DNA from: Allium sativum
Taxonomy: Eukaryota; Streptophyta; Magnoliopsida; Asparagales; Amaryllidaceae
Length of the DNA: 64,000 nt
Assembly (NCBI GenBank): GCA_030737875.1
Contig: CM060926.1
Coordinates: 166,989,079-167,053,078, forward strand
Direction: 5' to 3'
Made by a program: the position numbers and the translations under genes. Each line of letters starts with the position of its first letter. The first letter of the stretch is position 1. The notes under the pieces were generated by a model, which ran no database searches, was not told where the DNA came from, and worked only from the letters and a program-made list of their open reading frames with translations. Shown here one piece after another: positions 47,913 through 57,730 of this stretch.

Positions 47913-48819
47913 TTTGGTTTGTCGTGAACGGTGTCTTCACAAACACTGTTCTTAAACCCAGTTGAGAAAAGATTAAATCTTTTTATCAAGATTTAATGAA
48001 GTTTACCAATTAATTAACATTTAATTGGAATTGAATTGAAATTGAATTGAAATTGGTTTTTGGGTTTATCATGAACGGTTTTTTAGATAACACTTGTTCT
48101 TTAACCCTATCAACAATGGAATGAGATTTTGTGTTTGTCGCGAATGGTGTCTTTAATAATATTGTTCTTAAACCCAATGGAGTTAAGGAAATTAGAAACT
48201 AACTGGAGATTAGCTAAGTTAAATGGTTTCCTTGGTATTGATCTGATGTTGGTTTCGGCCTTCGGGATTAATACTTAGGGAATTCTTCTCTTACTAATTT
48301 ACAGTTAGAGACTGATGGAATGATATCTTCAGTAACACTGTTCTTAAACCCTATGCGAAAAGAATAAATCTTTTAATTAAGATGTAGAAAAGAATTACCA
48401 ATTAATTAACATTTAATTGGATTTGAAATGGAATGTGAATTGGGTTTATTGTGAACGGTGTTTTAGCGACATTCGTTCTTTAACCCGATTTACAGTGAAA
48501 TGAGATTTAGAACTTGTAAATCTTTTTATTCAAGATTTAGTGGAGATTTTCCAAAGTAAAATTTTCCAATTTAATATATTGGAATGGAATGGAATCCGAT
48601 TTGATAATAATCAAAGTGAGTTTCTGTTGAGGAAGAATGTTAATATATATGGAATTTAAAAGGCTTTGCCGTTATTCCGTTTATATTAACGTTTGGATAT
48701 GGAAGTTCATATCGATTACATATATTGATCTGTATTCTGTTAAGATTCCATTGTTAATGGAATGTGATTTTGGGTTTATTGTGACCTGTGTTTTAAAGGA
48801 CAATAGTTCCTTAACCCAG
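47913..48819. repeat. Six dispersed 47-base repeats with inverted ends
   Basis: Copies lie at 47913-47960, 48061-48108, 48131-48176, 48323-48352 (partial), 48440-48487 and 48771-48819. Complete copies have a TGGGTTT-like start and an AAACCCA-like end, often with GTGAACGGTGT inside. CCAATTAATTAACATTTAATTGG follows two of them, so a longer decayed tandem unit is likely. Confidence 0.8.
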
Positions 48820-50945
48820 TTAAAGATAAGATTAATAATTTCTTAACTTAGAATAATCATTAATTAATGATTTTTGGAGATTAAAACTGAATTAGAGTTT
48901 TAATGAATCTTTAATTAGATTGAAATGTGAATCTGATAACTAAAATTATCAAACTCAAGAAATGATCGAGAATGGAGTATCACCAGTTTTGCTCCAAACG
49001 ATAGCTAAATCTTTAATTAGACTTGAACATGAAATGGTAATTCATTTTACCGATAACACTGAGTTGTTAGATATGAAATATTACCAGTTTTACTTCATAG
49101 GATGAATAGGTTGGGATTGGTAAATGAAACAAATGATTACTTCGGTAAGGTTCGCTAATCCCGACTAGTTTGGATAAACCATAATTTGGTTTGAATTGAT
49201 ATCCAAAGGAAGATTAAAGAATAAATTTAAAAAATTTATCTTTGATAAAATTAATGGGAACCTTTCCCAAAGGATATGAATATTTAAATAAAAGAATATT
49301 CAGAATTGGAATGAGGCGTATGTTGTGTTTTTATAGCACTTGTTTATTATTTACGCGAGTTATTCAGAAAGACCGGGTTTATCCCATTCTGAATAACTGA
49401 ATCAGCAATGAGTCAAAGATGAAGACGGTGGTTGAAGACTGGAGGTCTTCACATCGTTTGGATGATTACTGATGTCTTGATTGGGCGGTACACCCAAGAC
49501 GAGGCAAGAAGTGGTGATTGTCCAGACATACTTAGAGATCGACCGGATATACGAGGACCTCTCTCCTGTATTGGACATATGGGACGACGAATAAGGTGCC
49601 TCCGATTTTGCTCAGACCCAGAACGAACTTGTAAATGGATATGTGTCTGACATCGGATTTTATTCTGTGTGATCGAAAGACATTAGTTGCATAGCGTGAA
49701 TTGCCTGTGTGGCATGCTGAGATGCAAATGATCAAGGCTTATGTTGAAAAGCAGAGTCTTGTGGTTGATGATCAAAGCACGGCTTAAAATAGCATAGCTT
49801 TGTGTATAGCGTTAATTCGCGAGCCTCACACCCCGGTGTGAACCAGAAACAGGAGAGGACATCGGAAAGGACATGCGTTTACTGCTAGCTGGGAGTGGTG
49901 TCTGGGTTTTGCACACCCAGACGTTTTACTTATGTGGATGATGTATAGCGAGGCGCCTCGGATATATCAGCACTACGGGGCCGATGGATGGTATGGTCTT
50001 TATACAGACCAGATTGATGCACCATAAGGCGGGGAAACGTAGTGTTCAGGCATTTTAATCCACATCGAGTGGACCGGCCCTGACGATCCAAGGGTCACTC
50101 GAGCTCTGATCCTGAGACACGGGCTAGAGCGTCTCGAAGCGGTAAGGACGATCCCTTGCCTTGGTTCACAGTCAGAAATCCAACTTCCAATACGTGAAAT
50201 TTCGGTTTTATTTGTAGAGCCTAGTATTGAGACTTTGTGGGATGCGACACTATGCCATCTATGATTGATACATTTATATTTGAAGTTGTTTTCATACACT
50301 TTACACTATAATAGCATCAAAAGGATTTGTTTTAAATGTACCAAGCATGTTTGGATATTATAAGGTAAAACTCTATCCTTCATCTTGCGTTGCATTGTGT
50401 GATGGGACCTGAGCCTTATAATAGTTTCATTTTTCCAAAAAGCATTGCGCTGTTATGTTATATGCACTGGTATTCTTGGGTGGAAACCTGTTCCGTGTTA
50501 TACGGCGTGATCCCTTGATATATCTGATTTTAAAGTAAAGTTTTAAATAACTGTTTTAGTTCTCACACCAATCACATGACTGACCTGGAGTTTGTTGTTT
50601 TAACCTAAACTCTGGGTGCCCTTATTTTCCACACGGGCAGCTAGTTGTTTTGGTTTTGTAGATTTATATTCACAGGATCCTAGTTTACAACTGGAATGAT
50701 ATTCGGAAGTTCTGTATCCGTTTATCACTTTCAGTTGTGTTTTGTATTATTTTCCACTGCATTGTAATTTGTAAATCTTTGATATTTATCAAATGTATAT
50801 TATTTATTTCGTACTCTGTATATTCTTGTACTCTGATGTAAATTGTTGTAATAAGCAAAGAAATGTTCTTCTGTTTGTGTTCTGATTTGTTGTGTTCTCA
50901 ACTCAATCCGAGCTTTCCTTTACGGGGAAGTTTGGACTGCTTATG

Positions 50946-51427
50946 TGCATGTATATATTTGTCGTGTTCTCAACATAAACGGTAAATATAATCAAATTGT
51001 GTCGAGTATTGAAAATTGTGTGAAATTGCATACATATGTGCATGTATATATTGAACAAGTCATAGCAAAGAGGCTAGAGCAGAGGAAAAAAATTGTATGC
51101 CCAACAAATAGGTACATGTTTACTAATTTATTGGGTTTGGATGATTTTATGAGCTGATTAGCTAGCCGCTTGGCGTTTTCTTTCTCTTTTTGAGATGAGA
51201 GGGCCTATGTGGCGGTTTGGGGATTTTCCCGGTGCTCCCCGTACAAAGGAGGTTATAGCGAAAATTTTCGAAAATTTAGGGTATTAACCAAATTTTTGAA
51301 AAATTTGAAAATTCTTAGAAACTAATAAGTTGAAAAATGAATGCCAGAATGAAAGTTGAGTTGGTTAGTTAAACAAATTTCAGCTCTGCTCCTTTTCAAG
51401 GACGAAAATATTTTAAGTGGGGGAGAT
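50946..51427 (+). mobile_element. Residual internal region and polypurine tract of element 4
   Basis: About 480 bases remain. A block at 51165-51258 (GCTAGCCGCTTGGCG ... CCCGTACAAAGGAGGTTAT) also occurs, inverted, inside LTR2 at 11518-11600. The region ends GGACGAAAATATTTTAAGTG followed by GGGGAGAT, the polypurine arrangement of Tekay-like Ty3/gypsy elements. There is no coding content. The similarity of this tract to coding Tekay elements suggests which machinery mobilised the family. Confidence 0.75.
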
Positions 51428-53495
51428 TGTAACAACCCGGAAAATTAGAACCAATTTAAAATTCTTATTTTGGGAATTTTAATAAATTTTGGATATTTAA
51501 AATGATTTATTTTAAATAATAATGATTAGAAATTTATTTTGAATAGGATTAGAACGTATATATTTATATAAATCGAAATTAGAATATAAATATTTATTTT
51601 AATTATAAAAGGAATTGAAAATGGCGTGGTAGTTTGAAAATTCAATTTCGAATTTCAAATGAATATACAGGATTCAAAATAAACCGGATTTTAGTGAAAC
51701 CATAAATATTTGAATCTGTTTGAAAATATCTTTCCAACAAATCCGAAAAATTGAAATTTCATAGAGGGAATAAAAAGTTATGTCCAGTTGAAAATTCAGA
51801 ATAGCCGCTTTGGAAATATAGCCCTTAAAAACAGCCATTTTGCATATGACCTCTGTTTTCGACGAAACCACTCTTGCTATATCCGAGATGTCAAATTATT
51901 GCTTGAGTCCGAAATTCATAATTGTTGGAATCAATATGTGAGCGTTGCGCAAGAAAACGTGTTTTGGCAGTTTCAGTCAATTTGGATTGACCAGAAAATG
52001 GCCATTTTTCAAACAGTCATCAAATTTGACGAAATTAGTTTTGTTAGTACCGTATCATTAATACGAAGCTAGAAATATTTTTTTCGGAATTTTTAGAGTC
52101 AATATGTGGCCCTGGTAAATTAAAATGGACGTTAAAATCAATATTGACTGTTCTATTGATTTATATTTTAATTTTGATGAAAACGGATCGAAACAGTCGA
52201 ATTGGCTTATGAAACATATCCCATTGTGTTCAGAATGGGGGTGATTAGCTAGGGGTGACAGTCGGTAGGTTCGATTCGGAGTTCAAAATAAAAAGTTACT
52301 TTTTGGAATTAAATATAATATTAAAATATATTTAATTATTTTGGTCAACTCCTTTTTCCTCTTAGCCCCCCTTTTCATTCCATACACGATCAGAAGAAAT
52401 AAAAATTTAAAAAAGGGGAGGAAGAGGACCGCGATCGATCCCGCCACTGCACCCTCCAGCGCGACCGCCGCGACCCACCTCCCCATCTCCGACGACGGCG
52501 AGGCCCCCCGTCCATCGACGATGGAGATGACCCCTTTCATCTCCTCCCTCCCCAAATCCGCCGCACCCAAACCCTTAGCCCCCTCCGCAGGCCGCAGCAC
52601 CCCCTTCACCACCGTTCAGGCTACAGCCGCCCTCCGCCAGCTCCGACGAGCCACCACCGTGAGCATAACCCCCCTCCCGCCAAGCGTCGATTTTAAACAA
52701 GGAAAAGGTGAGTTTTTTTACTTTAATTACTACGTTGTTTTATTATCAGTTTTAAATAATTTAAAGTGATGGTTTTTATACATATAAAGCGATGGTTTTT
52801 ATACATATAAAGCTATGGTTTTTATACATATAAGATTATGGTCTTTATTGGAAGAAAAACATGATTTTTCCTTGAAGAGAACTACGCTTTTTCATTGCAG
52901 AAAAATATGATTTTTTCTTGTAGAAAGCTTTGTTTTTTCGTAATGAAAGCTAGGATTTTTAATCAATGAAAGCTAGGATTTTTAATCAATGAAAGCTCGG
53001 ATTTTTAACCAATGAAAAAGATTTGATTTTTAATTTGAAAAAGATTTGATTTTTTTCAAAATATAAAGAAGTTATTTTCAAAAAAATATAAGGTTCAGGT
53101 TTTATTATGAAACAGCGAATATAAAGATTTGATTTTTATAATGTTTTCATTGTGATAAAAGGGTGATAATTATAATGTGTGTAGCGCTATAAAAATAAGA
53201 TTTTTATATATAATATAGCATTATAAAAATATAATTTTTATTATATATAAAGCGATATAAAAATATAATTTTTTATAAGGAAGGCATCGATATAAAATGT
53301 GATTTTTAATTATATATATAGCGATGCTAAAAACATGATTTCTAACATATACCGCATGAAACAGATCTTGTTGGGGTCGCGGCACAGATTTTCTACGTAT
53401 GAAGGGTCGCGACCTTTGGTTTAGCTTCTAGGTGAGAACTCCTCACTATAATTTTCTTTATATAGTTATTTAATTTATAACTGCATATATGAACT
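51428..53495 (+). repeat. 3' LTR of element 4, first 2.07 kb
   Basis: It starts TGTAACAACCCGG after the polypurine tract and follows 44220 to about 46250 closely, including the G+C-rich block (52340-52710) and the AT-rich repeat field. It is cut at 53495 by a Tekay-like LTR; the five bases before it are GAACT. The rest should lie beyond the right edge of the window. Confidence 0.85.
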
Positions 53496-53767
53496 TGTAA
53501 CACCCCGTATTTTCTGTGAATAGTAAATTAACAAATCTAAGAACATTTAATTTTTGAAAAAGAATTGGGTGAAACGGGTTATTCCATTGCGTTCGTCTCG
53601 GAATTCTGCTTGAGATAGAGTCCGATTTGCATGAATCAGACAACGTATGAAGAAGTTATGGAGGTTAGAATATTTCTGGTGTAAACAGAAAATAATAATT
53701 AAATAATAAATTTAGTTTGAAATTCGAAATTCGGCCAGAACAGCTGGACGGGAAATTTCCCGCCCAG

Positions 53768-53875
53768 AGGTGTCGACCCCCCCCCCCCGAGGGGGAGTCG
53801 ACATAGGTGTCGACCCTCCTATAGGGGTGTCGACATATGTGTCGACCCCCCTGTAGGGAGTTGACCCATTTGAGA
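53768..53875. repeat. GTCGAC-rich array in the plus Tekay LTR
   Basis: Five GTCGAC hexamers are separated by C runs, GAGGGGGA and ATAGG-type spacers. It includes a run of about ten C. It sits at the same LTR position as 16133-16254. Confidence 0.9.
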
Positions 53876-54060
53876 TCTAATTCCTGTGACGAATTTTTAT
53901 AGCCCTGAGCTGATGTGGCCTTCTCTGATTGGCCGATGACTAATTTCTAAGGTATTAGGGCTTATGTGTCGTGCTATGGTTGGCTGGATGACACATCTCT
54001 TTGGTTTGATGGCTCTGATTTCTCCTAGACTAATCTAAAGGCTAGAATTAATCCTAGACT

Positions 54061-54070
54061 TCTATATAAT
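54061..54070 (+). promoter_or_regulatory. TATA-like box of the plus Tekay LTR
   Basis: TCTATATAAT occurs about 560 bases into the LTR. The minus-strand Tekay LTR has TCTATATAAA in the corresponding region (59097-59108). Confidence 0.5.
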
Positions 54071-55052
54071 CACCCCAAATCTCAACCCTAGACCTCACAA
54101 TCTCATTCCGTGAAGCTGTCACGTTGTCCATCCTTAAGCTGGCCTAGCCTCCATCTTCTCCAAATTAGAAATCAAGTTAGAAAGCTCCAACAAAATCCAA
54201 ACTAGAGAATCAAACGTCTACATCAAAGGATAGCTAAACAAATTCAGAAATCGAATCCCATAATACAAGATCTGTCCTTTTTCTGTAAGTTCAGTTTTTA
54301 TTTCGATTTAAAAGCCTAATAGAAATCATGACTGCAATAATCGGATCTAGAACGATGCATAATTCTGATTCATGCCTATCCTTTTGTCAAATCTGAATTG
54401 CCTATGTCTATGAGACTATTGTGATTGATGTAATGTTACATATCATGCCTACGAGACTATTGTGACTGACATAATGAAACCTATCATGCCTATGAGAATG
54501 TTGGATTGACATAATGGAACCTATCATGCCTATGATATTGTTTTGTTTGATATGATGGAACTTATCATGTTGTACATCCTATGCCTATGAGAATATTGTG
54601 ATTGATATAATGGGACTTATCATGTTGTACATCAAAATTAACGATTCTCTTAAGTCCAATTCTATTTTATATTTATACCTATGGTGTAAATTGCTTAGCT
54701 TGTCAACACTTATTGTTAATGTACAACATGGAAACATGATCCTTGAATTGGGTATACTTTTACATGCCTATTTTTCCTTATGTCAATTCTTATGCTCCTT
54801 CTTGATCTTTCCCCTTTTTATTTTATTTTGTGAATACTAAGTTCATTCGGAACTTAGATTAAATCTCGTTGTACGTGCAATTATAACGCGGAAAATTGGG
54901 TATAATTTAATTTAGTAAACTTTTGGCATAGTAATTGAATGTGGCATAAAACTTATACTGACTAAACTTGGGGGAATATTGGCATAAAAAACATAAACTT
55001 GGACACAGATGACAAATATGTAAATCGACTAAATATGAACGTGGCTAACCCG

Positions 55053-55245
55053 AGGCTAGATCTAGTTGCGGTGTTAGACTGCCTGGAACTGCCCGACACA
55101 TCCAACAACCGCAATAATATAGATCTAATGTGAGAGGTTAGCGCAGTAAGCCCTAAAAACCCGAGGTTAGATTGAGTTGCGGCGTAAGACTGCCCGGAAC
55201 CGCCCGACACACCGCAACAATATAGATCTAATATGAGAGGTTGGT
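55053..55245 (+). repeat. Duplicated hairpin block in the plus Tekay LTR (two copies)
   Basis: Copy 1: outer stem TAGAT (55057-55061) with ATCTA (55123-55127), inner stem TTGCGG (55066-55071) with CCGCAA (55109-55114). Copy 2: TTAGAT (55167-55172) with ATCTAA (55226-55231), and GTTGCGG (55176-55182) with CCGCAAC (55212-55218). The loops carry ACTGCCCGGAACC or a one-base variant. Confidence 0.8.
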
Positions 55246-56391
55246 GCTTTAATGAATGAATTAAAGCTAAGGAACAGACAAACTAAGAATGGTAGGGTTA
55301 AGTTAATTAAAGCAACACTTATCCAATACAACACGTTAATTAAAAAGATGGTACAGTTAGGTAAATTTGAGAACACTTAACCGTTATAACATGTCGATTA
55401 GGAAACCCTAGTAACGGGGACCCATTTCAGCAGTAACCCACATAGATGTATCACGATACCCTGAAGTAGGCAGGGTGGGGCACGATTACTGGGTTGATTA
55501 TAAGCGGTCAAAATAGCGGCGGGTGGTGCAGCAGTGTAGGTTCCGGTGGAGTATGGGTGTGCACGTACTCCGGAGTGGATAAAACAGGCACTGGGCATCA
55601 GTAGTACACACTGTGCATCTAGAATCTGTGTCGGGTTGCCACCTTAGGAATTGATACACCCTATGGTGGGACCAGCACAGGTATCTACAATTAAGCGAGG
55701 CCTAATGACACAAGTAAGAAATGCATGCTAGTAGAAGTCGATCGGAAAAGGGATCACTTTGTTATGAACACATGATGGTAGTTGAAACATTCATTAGTAG
55801 GTGCAGAGAAATGGAAATGAGTACAATAGTATATTCAGTTTATCTTGCCTTAGCTTATGTTATCTTATTACTATGGTATTTTCCTATGTTCAGTTTATTC
55901 ATGTCATGATTCTTTTACCTGTTTACATGCTAAATAGTCACTGGACTTACCAGTCTTATGTCTGACCCGTTTTCTTTCACCTTCTTTTCTTCTGTCCCCC
56001 CCAAGGTCCGCAGGGAGGGAATACTTCAGCTTAGTGCAGACATTTTCCACCTTGAAGAGAGTAGATGTACTGCTTGGATTCTCTTTTCTTGGGCTATAGC
56101 TATGGTTACACTTTTATTGAGGATTTATGATGCTTTACTACTGTTTTATTCTTCTTTATGTACTTGGAGTTTTAATTCAAGACAGATGTTTTATTGTAAT
56201 AATTTAGAAGTTGGTTTTTGAGACAATTCTTGTAATGTTTTGACTGAACCACACTATTTATGAAATGATTTCAGTTTTCCGTTGTTTATATGTTTGTCTT
56301 GTAAATTATCTGTGCCTTTTACCTAAAATGCTTCACCAAAGTTAATGCATTCCCATTGTGAGTGACCTTAACGGAGGTGGGGTGTTTCACT

Positions 56392-56408
56392 TGGTATCAA
56401 AGCGATGG
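56392..56408 (+). other. Primer-binding site, tRNA-iMet type, of the plus Tekay-like element
   Basis: TGGTATCAAAGCGATGG follows the LTR end after two bases. It matches the complement of plant iMet tRNA with a few changes. Only four bases later the minus-strand element begins, so everything downstream of this primer site has been displaced by an insertion. Confidence 0.85.
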
Positions 56409-57548
56409 TTTATGAAACACCCCACCTCCGTTTTGGGTCACTCTCAAAGGGAATGCCCTAATTTTGGTGGAGGTTTATAAGTACAAGTCACAGATATACA
56501 AGACAGATATAAGAACACATATTTGTAAACAGCGGAAGAACAACAAACTTTATTTCACAAAGTCAAATACGTGTTACAACAACATCCTTTCCAAAAACAT
56601 AACATAACACTTTCATAATCTGTCTTGAGTACATTATTTAAAGAAGCATAAATAAAACGTAGATAAACTGCAAAAGCCCCATAGTGGATTGTCCAAAGCC
56701 ATAGTTCAAAACAGGAAAGTCCAAGCAATACATTTCTCTTCTCCAAGCTGGATGTTGAGGTTGGTCAAACTGCTGTGTTCCCTCCCTGAGGACCTAGGGG
56801 GGGGGAACGGAAGAAAGAAGACGAAAGAAAAGTAGAGTCAGACATAAAGCCTGAGTAAGTCTAGTACTATTTTGTCTATGAATAAAGAACTGGGTATGAT
56901 AAGTATAAACAAGAAGTGGGCAAACACAATAAACTTGGTTAAGTTGTCTAGGGTCGAATATACTATCGTACCCCATGTTAATCTCTGAACCCATATAAAC
57001 TAGTTTCCAATTTGCACCCCATAATCAGGGTGATGTGATCCATTCTATGATGATCGGCTCCTACTCGCATAGGTACATGTGTCTTACGGCCCCCGATGTT
57101 GTAGTTACCTATGCTGGTCCCACCATGGGGTGTATCAAGTCCCATAGTGGCAACCCGACACAACCTTAGAGTGCACAGGTATGCTACTGGTGTCCAGTGC
57201 CTTATTTTTCTGCGCCGGAGTGTGTGCACGCCCGCACTCCGTTAGAACCTACACTGCTACACCACCGCCGTCGCTTTGACCTCTTACAATCAGCCCAGTA
57301 ATCGTGCCCTACCCTGCCTAGTTTCAGGGTATCCTGATACACCTTCTAGGGTTACTGCTGAAAAGGGTCCCCCGTTACTAGGTTTTCTATCTCTAGCCAA
57401 CATGCTAAGTTGGTTAAGTGTTTCCTAACCTAACCCCCACCAGTCCGTTTTGTTTAGCATGTTCCATTTTGATTAAGTCTTTAGTTCCCTTAATCCTATC
57501 AATCCTGACTCAGCCTTAATTGTCTTATTAAGGCCCTGACCTCTCACA

Positions 57549-57730
57549 TTAGACAGGTATTGTTGTGGCTACCTGTTGCCGGTTGGTTCCGGGCAGTCTT
57601 ACGCCACAACTCAGTCTAACCTCGGGTCCTTGCTGGGCTCCATGTTTAACCTCCCACATTGGATAGGTATTGTTGTGACTACTGGACAGCCGGGCGGTTC
57701 CGGGCAGGTTTACATCACAACTCAATCCAA
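57549..57730 (-). repeat. Duplicated hairpin block in the minus Tekay LTR (two copies)
   Basis: Copy 1: outer TTAGAC (57549-57554) with GTCTAA (57614-57619), inner GTTGTGGC (57562-57569) with GCCACAAC (57603-57610). Copy 2: outer TTGGAT (57659-57664) with ATCCAA (57725-57730), inner GTTGTGA (57672-57678) with TCACAAC (57715-57721). Between the arms, on the minus strand, both copies carry CTGCCCGGAACC. Confidence 0.8.

Larger units (their letters stand above)
44220..50945 (+). repeat. 5' LTR of LARD-like element 4 (about 6.7 kb)
   Basis: It starts TGTAACAACCCGG at 44220, and its first 2 kb is a close copy of 51428-53495. Near its right end, the block around ACTCTGGGTGCCC (50610-50640) matches the end region of LTR2 (9800-9880, opposite strand). 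The exact LTR end and the primer site are missing; a deletion seems to have joined the LTR near 50945 to the 3' internal region. The length is exceptional. It contains a G+C-rich leader block, an AT-rich repeat field (45540-46110) and six 47-base repeats. No protein gene is recognised. Confidence 0.7.
53496..56389 (+). repeat. 5' LTR of a plus-strand Tekay-like element (2.9 kb)
   Basis: It starts TGTAACACCCCGTATTTTC and ends GGTGGGGTGTTTCA, and is followed by a primer site. It belongs to the same family as 15925-19472 and 56413-59622. A TATA-like box TCTATATAAT lies at 54061-54070. From 54400 to 54620, four or five copies of a block with CATGCCTATGAGA...ATAATG form a short decayed tandem repeat. 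No coding content is seen. Confidence 0.9.

Noticed and set aside
56392..56408. Initiator tRNA gene fragment
   Set aside because: Only the complement of the tRNA 3' end is present, and always next to an LTR end, so it is a primer site.
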